DNA from: CAYMDP01 sp964389375
GTDB taxonomy: Bacteria > Bdellovibrionota > Bdellovibrionia > Bdellovibrionales > UBA1609
Reading direction: 5' to 3'
NCBI GenBank assembly: GCA_964389375.1
Contig: CAYMDP010000019.1
Span: 1 to 48,353 of the forward strand
DNA length: 48,353 nucleotides
Position numbers and translations under genes: made by a program. Position 1 is the stretch's first letter. Each line of letters starts with the position of its first letter. The notes under the pieces were generated by a model. That model was not told where the DNA came from and did no database searches. It saw nothing but the letters and a program-made list of their open reading frames with translations. Shown piece after piece: positions 16,592 through 24,866 of this stretch.

Positions 16592-18274
16592 TTACCAAGA
16601 GTTAAAAAGGTTTGTGATGTCATTAAAAAGCGCAAAGGCCATTAAGGACATCAATAAGACCAGACCCACTTGCTGGGCAATCTCCATTTTTCGCATGCTC
16701 AGTGGGGCCCCTCGGATGGCCTCAATCGTAAAGAAAACGAGATGTCCCCCGTCAAGGATAGGGACCGGCAAAAGATTCACTAAAAATAGGTTTAAGGAAA
16801 TAAAAGCCATCATCGCAAGAAAGGAAGTCAAACCAACCTGAAAAGATTTACTCGCAAATCTTCCGATGGTGATAACCCCGCCAACATTTTTAGAAGAGAT
16901 CTCGCCCTGAACTAATTTTGCAAGCCCCACGGCGATCATCCCGCTGACTTCAAAAGATTTAAAAATTCCCCGGTGGATTGCCTCCAAGGGATTCGAGGTG
17001 CTGATAAGGACCGGTGCGGCGGTCGTGTGAAGGTAGCCCGACACAATTCCGACCGTGAAGCGCTTATCTTCTTTTCCATCTTGAGTCATCAGGCTGGTCA
17101 TTTCTGGCGCCAAGGTCAGGCGAAGGGCCTCTCCAGATCTGAGAACCGAAAATTCTAAGGGGCCCTCAGAAGCCTCAAACTTTTTCACTCGCTCCACGAC
17201 GTCTTGCCAACTATGAATGCTTTCAGAATTTACCGCAATCAGCTTATCAGCGGGAAGTAGACCGGCCTGATCGGCAGGGGATCCGGGTTTAATTTTGTAA
17301 AGATAAAGCTCTCCAGATTCAATGCCAATGGATTCTAAAATCGATTCATTCGGAAGACTTCGGCTGAGTTCTAAATTGATTTTTCGAGCCTCGGCGTTTT
17401 CATCAAGGATCGAGCGGACCTCGACCTCAACAGAAGTGCGTCCACTTGCCAGAATTCGATTAAACTCGGGCTCCAGGTCCCTGAAGAAATCCAAAGCTTT
17501 TCCATCGACAGAAATAAACTGATCTAAAGCCTTCAATCCAGATTTTGCAGCAAGGCTTTGAGGATCTTTAATTCCAATTACAGAAGACAGAGCTTCGGGA
17601 GTAAGACCAGAAATGGTTCCAACGAAACTCTTTGCACTTAAGATATTGTCCGGTGGGGCGGCTTGAGGCGTTGCAGTGATAGTCACTTCCGCTTCTTCGC
17701 CAGACCTTTTTACTAGAAGTTCTAACTTTCGGTTGGCCGACTCTTCAATGGTCTTACGAACGTCGACCCAGGACTTAATTTCTTTTCCGTTAATTTTTAA
17801 AATTTCGTCGCCGGGCCTAAAACCAGTCTGATGGGCGACAGAGGCTTGATCGAGATCGCCAACGATGGCCGCGGGAAGTTGCTCTCCGAGCAGGGCAATT
17901 GCTGCATACAAAAACATTGCGAAAAATAAATTCATCAAGGGGCCAGCCAGTACAATTCCGATTCGTTGACCCACCGGCTTATGCAAAAACGAATAGGGTT
18001 TGTCTGCAGCAGAGACCTCTGCAGTAGGATCATCCCCAAACATTTTCACATACCCACCGAGTGGAATCCAAGAAACGCAATAGGTGGTGTCGCCGCGCTT
18101 AACCTGAAGAATTTTCTTTCCAAAGCCCAAGCTAAAGACTTCGACACGAACACCAAAAAATTTTGCGACGAGAAAGTGTCCGAGCTCGTGGACAAAAATC
18201 AGAAGTCCAAGAAGAATAACAAAGGGACCGATGTGAGAAAGCGCACCCTGAAGCCAACTTAAGATTGTAATCAT
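16592..18274 (-). CDS. rseP: Site-2 protease RseP with three PDZ-like domains
   Basis: A 560-residue membrane zinc metalloprotease that cleaves substrates such as anti-sigma factors within the membrane. The zinc motif HELGH is at 29-33 and the third ligand motif is VPILDGGH near the C-terminus. Between the helices I count three PDZ-like units: about 128-200 (HQTGFRPGDEILKINGK), 228-310 (AAKSGLKALDQFISVDGK) and 320-395 (PADQAGLLPADKLIAVNSE). E. coli RseP has two and about 450 residues, so this one is longer by one PDZ. The neighbours cdsA and tsaB give the classic uppS-cdsA-rseP order. Confidence 0.92.
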   Translation of the reverse strand: MITILSWLQGALSHIGPFVILLGLLIFVHELGHFLVAKFFGVRVEVFSLGFGKKILQVKRGDTTYCVSWIPLGGYVKMFGDDPTAEVSAADKPYSFLHKPVGQRIGIVLAGPLMNLFFAMFLYAAIALLGEQLPAAIVGDLDQASVAHQTGFRPGDEILKINGKEIKSWVDVRKTIEESANRKLELLVKRSGEEAEVTITATPQAAPPDNILSAKSFVGTISGLTPEALSSVIGIKDPQSLAAKSGLKALDQFISVDGKALDFFRDLEPEFNRILASGRTSVEVEVRSILDENAEARKINLELSRSLPNESILESIGIESGELYLYKIKPGSPADQAGLLPADKLIAVNSESIHSWQDVVERVKKFEASEGPLEFSVLRSGEALRLTLAPEMTSLMTQDGKEDKRFTVGIVSGYLHTTAAPVLISTSNPLEAIHRGIFKSFEVSGMIAVGLAKLVQGEISSKNVGGVITIGRFASKSFQVGLTSFLAMMAFISLNLFLVNLLPVPILDGGHLVFFTIEAIRGAPLSMRKMEIAQQVGLVLLMSLMAFALFNDITNLFNSW

Positions 18275-18283
18275 CCTAATATG

Positions 18284-19138
18284 TTACTGAGCCCGAGATG
18301 AAAGTTCCAGAGAAAAGGCGACAAAATAAAACCAAGGTGCTGCGAGAAGAACCCCGTCAATTCGGTCTAAGACCCCACCATGGCCTGGAAGAAGTTTTCC
18401 GGAGTCCTTTACGGCACTCACACGCTTAATTAAAGACATCAGCAGATCTCCCGTTTGGGCAAAGACTCCGCCGATCACACTAGCTAGACCGACAATAGGC
18501 CAGAAGTCCTGAAATAAAAAGAATCCAAAAGCAAGGCCAATCAGGCCAGAGCCAGCCAGGCCGAACAGACTTCCAGTCACAGTTTTTTTAGGCGAAATCT
18601 GCTCGATCAGCTTTGTTTTTCCAAAAGAAATTCCGCCGAAGTATGCCGAGGTGTCTCCGGCAAAAACCACTACAAGAAATAACAAAAACCATTCAACTCC
18701 AGATTGAAGGGTCAGGATTTGGATCGCCGCAAAAGAACACAGAAGACAGTAAAGTAGTCCCAGGGATCCACAAGACAGAGCAGAAAAAAGTTTATCAGGC
18801 GAGCTGTCCTTGCGGTGCAAGATCAATAGACCGAAAGACAAAACCGAAAAACCCAAGGCGAAAATAAGCCAAGGGGGAAGGCCAAAATTTAAGTGCATAC
18901 CAATAAGACTTAGTAGCGAGATCGTAAAAAACAGCCATCTCGAAATTTTGCGTGTCGAAAATAAAGCGCGAGCAATTTCGTTAATTCCAAGTGTAACAAA
19001 AAACAGACAAAACAAGACAAGGCCCTCTTGTCCCGCGTACAGATAGCTCGAAAATATAAAGGCAACAGCGGCGAGGGCTGACAGAGCTCTAATTGCGAGG
19101 GTGTTCAAGGGGATTGACCTGCTCGGCGGTTTTGCCAA
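18284..19138 (-). CDS. cdsA: Phosphatidate cytidylyltransferase
   Basis: An integral membrane enzyme of about 284 residues that makes CDP-diacylglycerol from CTP and phosphatidate, the branch point of phospholipid synthesis. It has about eight hydrophobic helices and the CdsA signature region, with FAGDTSAYFGG and the C-terminal KLLPGHGGVLDRIDGVLL. The start is uncertain. A TTG at 19138 overlaps uppS by 50 bp, and a second TTG at 19108 would reduce this to 20 bp and begin close to the first helix. It is followed by rseP 9 bp downstream. Confidence 0.9.
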   Translation of the reverse strand: MAKPPSRSIPLNTLAIRALSALAAVAFIFSSYLYAGQEGLVLFCLFFVTLGINEIARALFSTRKISRWLFFTISLLSLIGMHLNFGLPPWLIFALGFSVLSFGLLILHRKDSSPDKLFSALSCGSLGLLYCLLCSFAAIQILTLQSGVEWFLLFLVVVFAGDTSAYFGGISFGKTKLIEQISPKKTVTGSLFGLAGSGLIGLAFGFFLFQDFWPIVGLASVIGGVFAQTGDLLMSLIKRVSAVKDSGKLLPGHGGVLDRIDGVLLAAPWFYFVAFSLELSSRAQ

Positions 19139-19823
19139 ACCGTCGCTCTCTTGAAGTATAGGATTTCAGCGCCAACAAAAGGTCTCTCTCTTCGAAGTCG
19201 GGCCATAGACAATCGGTCACATACAACTCGCTATAAGCTGCCTGCCAAAGGTAAAAATTAGAAAGTCTTAGCTCTCCAGAGGTACGAATTATTAGATCGG
19301 GGTTGGGCCATTGGGCCGTTGAAAGCTCAGAGCAAAGGTGGTCTTCGGTAAGCTCGTCGGCTTTAAGTTCGCCCGCTTCAACTTTCTTAGCCAGTCTTTG
19401 AACCGCCCCAGTGAGGTCCTGCTTTCCACCATAGCTTAATGCAAAGATGAGCTTCATGCCGGTGCAGTGTGCGGTCGCGGCTTCAGTTTCTTTAACAATC
19501 TTTTGCACGAATCCGGGAAGGCGATCAAGTTCGCCAATGGAATGAAATTGAATATTGTTTTTAAGTAAGGTCTCAACCTCGCGGCGCAGATGCCGTGCCA
19601 AAAGGTGCATCAAAAAGGTCACCTCTTCTTCAGGCCGCGACCAATTTTCGGTGCTAAAGGTAAATAAAGTCAGATGAGGGATCTTAAGTTCCGCGCACTC
19701 TTCAATAATTCGCTTCGCAACCTTTGCGCCTCGGATATGGCCATAGATACGATTATGACCGCGAGCCTTTGCCCAGCGCCCATTTCCGTCCATAATTATC
19801 GCAAGATGCTCTAGCGGTTTCAC
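19089..19823 (-). CDS. uppS: Isoprenyl transferase (undecaprenyl diphosphate synthase)
   Basis: A 244-residue cis-prenyltransferase that makes undecaprenyl diphosphate, the lipid carrier for peptidoglycan and surface polysaccharides. The signature IIMDGNGRWAKARG (9-22) with Asp12, followed by TLFTFSTENWSRP and the C-terminal PDLIIRTSGELRLSNFYLWQ and ELYVTDCLWPDF, is diagnostic. The ATG at 19823 follows frr by 23 bp. The gene order frr-uppS-cdsA-rseP is conserved in many proteobacteria. Confidence 0.94.
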   Translation of the reverse strand: MKPLEHLAIIMDGNGRWAKARGHNRIYGHIRGAKVAKRIIEECAELKIPHLTLFTFSTENWSRPEEEVTFLMHLLARHLRREVETLLKNNIQFHSIGELDRLPGFVQKIVKETEAATAHCTGMKLIFALSYGGKQDLTGAVQRLAKKVEAGELKADELTEDHLCSELSTAQWPNPDLIIRTSGELRLSNFYLWQAAYSELYVTDCLWPDFEERDLLLALKSYTSRERRFGKTAEQVNPLEHPRN

Positions 19824-19846
19824 AAATTAAGTCCTATTTGCTTAGA

Positions 19847-20404
19847 TTAAACCGTCATTAAGTCTTTTTCTTTATCAGCAGAAATCTTATCGACTTTTTC
19901 GATATAAGAGTCTGTGATTTTTTGAACTTCTGTTTCGCCACGCTTTTGGTCATCTTCACTGATGGCCTTATCTTTTTGCGCCTGTTTGATTTTTTCGTTC
20001 GCATCTCTGCGGGCCATGCGCACGGCCACGCGGGCATCTTCGACGATCTTCTTGATTTGCTTCACCATATCTTTACGTCGCTCTTCAGTTAGCTCAGGGA
20101 CCTTCAGGCGAATGACTTTTCCGTCATTCTGAGGAGTCATTCCAATATCACTTTTTACAATTGAAGATTCGATCTCTTTAAGAACGGACCCATCCCAAGG
20201 GGCGATCAGAAAAGATCTTGCATCGGGAGTTGAAAGTGCAGCGACCTGATTTAGTGGAGTCGGCGTTCCATAGTAATTGACCCGTATCGAATCGAGCATC
20301 GAAACTTGAGCGCGCCCAGTTCGTACTTTTTTAAGTTCGTTTACCAGCGCTGCAACAGCGCTTTCCATCTGCTCTGTTGCCATTTTCTTTGTTTCTTCAA
20401 TCAT
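19847..20404 (-). CDS. frr: Ribosome recycling factor
   Basis: A 185-residue cytosolic protein that, with EF-G, splits the post-termination ribosome. The length equals E. coli RRF. Characteristic stretches include LKKVRTGRAQVSMLDSIRV, YYGTPTPLNQVA and the C-terminal helix region ADKEKDLMTV. The ATG at 20404 has GAGGAGGG close upstream. It sits 20 bp after pyrH. Confidence 0.95.
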   Translation of the reverse strand: MIEETKKMATEQMESAVAALVNELKKVRTGRAQVSMLDSIRVNYYGTPTPLNQVAALSTPDARSFLIAPWDGSVLKEIESSIVKSDIGMTPQNDGKVIRLKVPELTEERRKDMVKQIKKIVEDARVAVRMARRDANEKIKQAQKDKAISEDDQKRGETEVQKITDSYIEKVDKISADKEKDLMTV

Positions 20405-20424
20405 GGAGTCCCTCCTCGAATCGA

Positions 20425-21141
20425 TTAGCCGTGAACTAAAGTTCCGACTTTTTCCCCAGAGAGAACCTTTACGAGGTTTCCGGGTGTGTTCAGATTAAAA
20501 GTAATAATTGGAAGCTTGTTGTCCATACAAAGGCTGATCGCGGTTGAATCCATCACCTTAAGGCGTCGATTTAAAGCATCGATGTAGGTAAGATCCTTAA
20601 ACAAAGTCGCATCCGAATGAATCATAGGATCTTTGTCGTAGATCCCGTCAACTTTGGTCGCCTTTAAGATGACTTCCGCGTTAATTTCCATCGCCCGAAG
20701 GGCGGCCGCGGTATCCGTCGTAAAGTAAGGATTTCCAGTGCCTGCAGCAAAGATCACAAGGCGACCTTTTTCTAAGTGGCGAATGGCTTTTCTGCGAATA
20801 TAGGGCTCAGCAATCTCAGCCATTTCAATGGCCGACTGAACTCTTGTCGCAAGACCAATTTTTTCTAGGGCATCTTGCATGGCCAAGGAGTTAATACAGG
20901 TCGCAAGCATTCCCATATAGTCAGAGCTGGCTCTGTCCATCCCTTGAGCAGAGGCCGCAACACCTCTAAAGATATTTCCGCCACCAATGACAAGGCCAAT
21001 TTGGATTCCCATGGCGGCCGACTCAGCGATATCGTTAGCAATGCGACTTAATACAGTGGTGTTAATCCCGCTACTTCCTTCTCCGGCCAGGGCTTCACCA
21101 CTGACCTTAAGAAGGACTCGCTTATATGATGTTTTTGCCAA
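20425..21141 (-). CDS. pyrH: Uridylate kinase
   Basis: A 238-residue UMP kinase of the amino-acid kinase fold, which makes UDP from UMP and ATP. It shows KRVLLKVSGEALAG at the N-terminus, IGLVIGGGNIFRG, the DTAAALRAMEINAEVILKAT core and VDGIYDKDP. Length and position between tsf and frr are standard. The ATG at 21141 follows the tsf stop by 3 bp, so the two genes are probably translationally coupled. Confidence 0.95.
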   Translation of the reverse strand: MAKTSYKRVLLKVSGEALAGEGSSGINTTVLSRIANDIAESAAMGIQIGLVIGGGNIFRGVAASAQGMDRASSDYMGMLATCINSLAMQDALEKIGLATRVQSAIEMAEIAEPYIRRKAIRHLEKGRLVIFAAGTGNPYFTTDTAAALRAMEINAEVILKATKVDGIYDKDPMIHSDATLFKDLTYIDALNRRLKVMDSTAISLCMDNKLPIITFNLNTPGNLVKVLSGEKVGTLVHG

Positions 21142-21144
21142 AAT

Positions 21145-21795
21145 TTATCCCTTAACTTGTGCTGCAACTTCTTCTGCGAAATTCATAGATCTCTTCTCTA
21201 GCCCCTCGCCGAGTTCGAAGCGAACAAAGCGACGAATCACGATGTTCTCACCGATCTTTGCGATAGACTCGTTGAGGTATTCGCGAATTGTTTTGTCGGG
21301 ATTTTTTACGAACTTTTGATCTAAAAGGCAGATCTCGGCGGCCCATTTGTTAATTTGGCCGTCTACGATCTTATCGACGAAGTCAGCTTTTTTGCCTTCT
21401 TCAATCGCCTTTTGACGCAAAACTTGTTTTTCTTTGTTTCGGACTTCTTCTGGGATTTCTTCGGAAGAAACAAATTGAGGGCCCATCGCCGCGATATGCA
21501 TAGCTACATCTTTTACGAAAACTTGAAAGCCTTCGTTTCTCGCAACGAAATCGGTTTCAGAATTTACCTCTAATAAAACTCCGATTCGTCCAGAGCCATG
21601 GATGTAGGCTTCTACCACACCTTCTGCAGCAATTCTTCCAGCTGCTTTCGCCGCTTTGCTAAGTCCCTTAACTCGAAGCCACTCAACAGCGCGCTCAAAG
21701 TCTCCAGAGCTTTCAAGAAGTGCTTTTTTGCAATCCATCATTCCGGCGTTTGTTTTTTCGCGCAGTTCTTTAACCAAATTTGCAGTAATAGACAT
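21145..21795 (-). CDS. tsf: Elongation factor Ts
   Basis: A 216-residue nucleotide exchange factor for EF-Tu. It contains the N-terminal UBA-like domain with VKELREKTNAGMMDCKKAL and the TDFVARNEGFQ motif that inserts into EF-Tu. At 216 residues it is a short form compared with 283 in E. coli, resembling the single-core-repeat versions of Thermus and several other phyla. It lies 29 bp after rpsB in the usual order. Confidence 0.95.
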   Translation of the reverse strand: MSITANLVKELREKTNAGMMDCKKALLESSGDFERAVEWLRVKGLSKAAKAAGRIAAEGVVEAYIHGSGRIGVLLEVNSETDFVARNEGFQVFVKDVAMHIAAMGPQFVSSEEIPEEVRNKEKQVLRQKAIEEGKKADFVDKIVDGQINKWAAEICLLDQKFVKNPDKTIREYLNESIAKIGENIVIRRFVRFELGEGLEKRSMNFAEEVAAQVKG

Positions 21796-21824
21796 CTGAC
21801 TATCCTTCTTTGAAATCGTTAAAA

Positions 21825-22751
21825 TTAAGCTTCGTCGTTAGAAGATGAATCTTCAGTCGACTCGGCCTCAACTTCACCAGACTCAAGCTCCATCGCAATT
21901 TCGACGTCTTCAGCAAGTCCAGCGGCAACTAGCTTACGGCCTTTCGAAACCTTCACTACAGCAGGTCCACCAGGTCCAGCGGCCTTTTGTGCAACAGCTT
22001 TTTCTTCAGGGGCAGCAACTTGCTCTTTAGCAACTTCTTTATCTGCCATGCTGCGAATCTTTTCAGACCACTCTTTAGAGCCTTCTAAAAAAGCCTCTGC
22101 AATCAGGTTTGCGAACAATTTGATCGAGCGAATCGCATCATCGTTTCCAGGAATTGGGTATTCGATGATTTCGGGATCTACGTTTGTATCGGCGATTCCA
22201 ACAACTGGAATTCCAATGCGCTTGGCTTCTGCAACGGCGATGTGCTCTTTGTTAAGATCCACAACAAACATGCAAGAAGGCGGCTCTTTCATTTCGCGAA
22301 TGCCTTCAAGGTAGTCATTTAAACGGATATATTCTTTTTCGATTGAAGCACGCTCTTTTTTAGAGAAAAAATCGAGCTCTTTCTTTTCGCGCATTTGATC
22401 AATTTTTTTAAGGCGATCAATGCTGGTTTTGATCGTTTGGAAGTTTGTTAGCATTCCGCCGAGCCAACGCTTGGTTACGAAGTACTGACCTGATTTTTTT
22501 GCAGCCTCTTGGATGGGCTCGACAGCTTGTTTTTTTGTTCCGACGAAAATCATTTTTCCGCCTTCAGAAGCCATCTTTCGAACATACTCAGCGGCGTTCT
22601 TCGCGCTGACCACGGACTTTTGAAGATCGATGATGTGAATCCCGCCTCTGTCTGTGTAGACAAAAGGTTTCATCTTTGGATTCCATCTTTGCGTTTGGTG
22701 ACCGAAGTGGACGCCTGCGTCCAACATGTCTTTCATGGTTAGATTTGCCAT
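21825..22751 (-). CDS. rpsB: 30S ribosomal protein S2 with acidic C-terminal extension
   Basis: A 308-residue S2. The conserved core (about 1-230) includes LDAGVHFGHQTQRWNPKM, RWLGGMLTN and GIPVVGIADTN. The C-terminal 70 residues form an Ala/Glu/Ser-rich tail that is not in the 241-residue E. coli protein. The ATG at 22751 has an AGAGAGGAA ribosome-binding site. The 99-bp leader region upstream contains a GGTCCC-TTTT-GGGCCC near-hairpin on the minus strand (about 22785-22800), which could be a leader control element. That is unproven. Confidence 0.95.
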   Translation of the reverse strand: MANLTMKDMLDAGVHFGHQTQRWNPKMKPFVYTDRGGIHIIDLQKSVVSAKNAAEYVRKMASEGGKMIFVGTKKQAVEPIQEAAKKSGQYFVTKRWLGGMLTNFQTIKTSIDRLKKIDQMREKKELDFFSKKERASIEKEYIRLNDYLEGIREMKEPPSCMFVVDLNKEHIAVAEAKRIGIPVVGIADTNVDPEIIEYPIPGNDDAIRSIKLFANLIAEAFLEGSKEWSEKIRSMADKEVAKEQVAAPEEKAVAQKAAGPGGPAVVKVSKGRKLVAAGLAEDVEIAMELESGEVEAESTEDSSSNDEA

Positions 22752-22850
22752 ATTTTTCCTCTCTGGTTAATCCGCCCCTCAGCATGGGCCCAAAAGGGAC
22801 CAGAGATTGCCAAGGGTGTGTTATTTAAAGTGCACTCTCGGATAGCACAA

Positions 22851-23972
22851 TCAGGCTAAGGGGGCAACTGATTGAATATTTTCGGAAGGGGCCTCTAATG
22901 GGGGCTGGAGGAAAAGATTTTGAAGCATTTCAAGGCTTCCGACTAAACCAGGCTTAGAGGACAAGAGGGCATGAGAGATCGCAAAATTGCTGAGGCCCGG
23001 GACCTTTAGGCCATCTTTTAACTTCAAATCGACTGGTCCGTAAACGCCGGTTCGGACCGAGATTTTTTCCATAATGAGCTGATCAAGGCCTTCAGGAAAA
23101 GCCCGTTTTATTTGTCTTTTCATGTACTTAATGGCGCCGCTAAGGTGTTCGTTGTCTTCTGTCAACTCTTCGGGAATAGGTGTCACCCATATCGAAAGTT
23201 GGCTTTCATCTGGATTTTTAGGCCAAAAGCGTCCAAGGCAGGGTTCGAATTCCTTAGTAGATCCGTATAAAAAGTGCAGGCCTTCGGGACTCTGCAGAGA
23301 GACCGGAGTTTTGTGGATAAAGCTTAGGACAAGTTCGCTCCAGCTTTTGTTTCGGGCCAGGCGCTGGCGGAATTTATCGGGAAGTTGCTCGTTAAAGGCT
23401 TTAAGCCTCATCGGCGAGGCCGCCCAAATAAACTGATGGGCAAAAAGCTCTTCGGCGGCATTTAGAGTCAAAGAAATCACCTTGTCGTTTTCGTAAGTCA
23501 GTCCTGTGACCTCAGAGAGAGTGAAAACTTCACCGGTAAAAAGTCGAGCCATTTCTTCGACCAAGGCCTCTTCCGAAAGCGAAAGACGCAAATGTGAAGA
23601 TCTGTTGTAGCAGGATAAAAAATCCAGAGAGGCAAAGCTTTGGTCCCCAAAGCCAACAAAGGTCTTAAGTTCGCCGCCATCAAAAGTCAGAGGGGCTTGT
23701 TCGAAGCGCTCCCAGCTAAGATCAAAGGGAAGAATACCCTTAAGCCATTCAAGCCCGCCTTCGGCTTCTGGAGTGTCCGGCAAAAAATTAAGAGATCCAG
23801 CAAGGTTTCCGCTTTTGGTTTCGATTGCTTTTTGCGTCCCACCCAAAGCTTCGCGCGCCTCAACAAGGGCCACCCTTTGCCCCATTTTCTGCAAATGATA
23901 AGAAATCAAAAGCCCCTGAAGGCCGCCGCCAACAACTACAGAATCAAAGGTCTTATTTTTTGCACTCGCCAT
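22851..23972 (-). CDS. FAD-dependent oxidoreductase (amine oxidase/protoporphyrinogen oxidase-like)
   Basis: A 373-residue flavoprotein with an N-terminal Rossmann motif VVGGGLQGLL (13-22) and the acidic ribose-binding residue in VALVEAREALGG. The remaining sequence is divergent. The C-terminal GVYGPVDLKLKDGLKVPGLSNF resembles the second FAD-contact region of NAD(P)-binding amine oxidase-type proteins. The substrate cannot be assigned. It lies 20 bp after the CFI-box gene on the same strand and just upstream of rpsB, in the tail of the galU-priA operon. Confidence 0.75.
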   Translation of the reverse strand: MASAKNKTFDSVVVGGGLQGLLISYHLQKMGQRVALVEAREALGGTQKAIETKSGNLAGSLNFLPDTPEAEGGLEWLKGILPFDLSWERFEQAPLTFDGGELKTFVGFGDQSFASLDFLSCYNRSSHLRLSLSEEALVEEMARLFTGEVFTLSEVTGLTYENDKVISLTLNAAEELFAHQFIWAASPMRLKAFNEQLPDKFRQRLARNKSWSELVLSFIHKTPVSLQSPEGLHFLYGSTKEFEPCLGRFWPKNPDESQLSIWVTPIPEELTEDNEHLSGAIKYMKRQIKRAFPEGLDQLIMEKISVRTGVYGPVDLKLKDGLKVPGLSNFAISHALLSSKPGLVGSLEMLQNLFLQPPLEAPSENIQSVAPLA

Positions 23973-23992
23973 GTTCCTAAGATCATAAACCT

Positions 23993-24859
23993 TTAGGGTC
24001 TTTTCAAGTGCTTATTAAGAATTGAGGCGAGATTGCGCAAAAAATGGGCGAAAACACGCTTCGAGCGAGGAGATTTACGAATCCATTGCGCGAGGGGAGG
24101 TGAGATTTTGTAGTAGGTTAGGATGAAGCCACGTCCAAGAGCATGAGGCTTTAGGATCTGTTCTCTGAACATTCGAAGGATTAAAACTTCTGGGGCAGTT
24201 GGACTGTCAAACGCAGCTGTTGCGATAAAACATTTTCCACCACCGGCTTTGATAGATTTCAAAAACGAGCGCATCACGTTTGTATTTTTAGCACTTCTAG
24301 AAAAGGCCTCGGCTTTTTTCGCGATATCCGGGTAGATCGTACTAAAGGGTAAAAACAAAGCTAGTTTTTGCGCGGCCTTTGCCATGCGGTCTCCATAGCG
24401 AGGGCTTAAGTCATAAATGCGAAGTAGATCCCAGTATACCGAGGCTACTACAGTTAACTCTTTCGACCGCTTGGAACTATTAAAGACGGCCGGAGTCAGC
24501 TCGCCAGGTTTTAAGTTATAAACAACCTCTAAAGTGCGAAGGTATTTTTCGTACGAGACAGCGGCCTCAGAAAAAGCTTTTTGCGCCATCAAGGCACGGG
24601 CTTGCTTAATCAAAGACACACGGCCCTTCCAAAGCATCATTTTGTTTTTTTCTCGGGTTTCTTTTTCGATTCTAAGTTTCACGCCTTGTGAAACGTTGCT
24701 GGTCAGTGATTCATAACAAGAGGCACATACGGCGGAAGGCAGGCCGGTTCCGCCCCCGGTGACCTGTAAGGCGAGCTTCATTCCTGTATCTACGGGAAGT
24801 AATTCAGAGGCTTCATTGCCACACTTTGGACAGGATTGCGTACTCACGGTGCTCGTCAT
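23993..24859 (-). CDS. Zinc-ribbon protein with C-terminal CFI-box
   Basis: A 288-residue protein. Two CxxC pairs (Cys10/Cys13 and Cys45/Cys48) form a likely zinc ribbon. The middle section (about 75-195) is helical and TPR-like. From about residue 208 a CFIATAAF motif starts the CFI-box C-terminal module, a short domain found at the end of unrelated bacterial proteins, whose function is not established. The start just upstream of priA's stop is separated by 7 bp. There is no signal peptide, so the location is probably cytoplasmic. Confidence 0.7.
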   Translation of the reverse strand: MTSTVSTQSCPKCGNEASELLPVDTGMKLALQVTGGGTGLPSAVCASCYESLTSNVSQGVKLRIEKETREKNKMMLWKGRVSLIKQARALMAQKAFSEAAVSYEKYLRTLEVVYNLKPGELTPAVFNSSKRSKELTVVASVYWDLLRIYDLSPRYGDRMAKAAQKLALFLPFSTIYPDIAKKAEAFSRSAKNTNVMRSFLKSIKAGGGKCFIATAAFDSPTAPEVLILRMFREQILKPHALGRGFILTYYKISPPLAQWIRKSPRSKRVFAHFLRNLASILNKHLKRP

Positions 24860-24866
24860 TTAGTTA

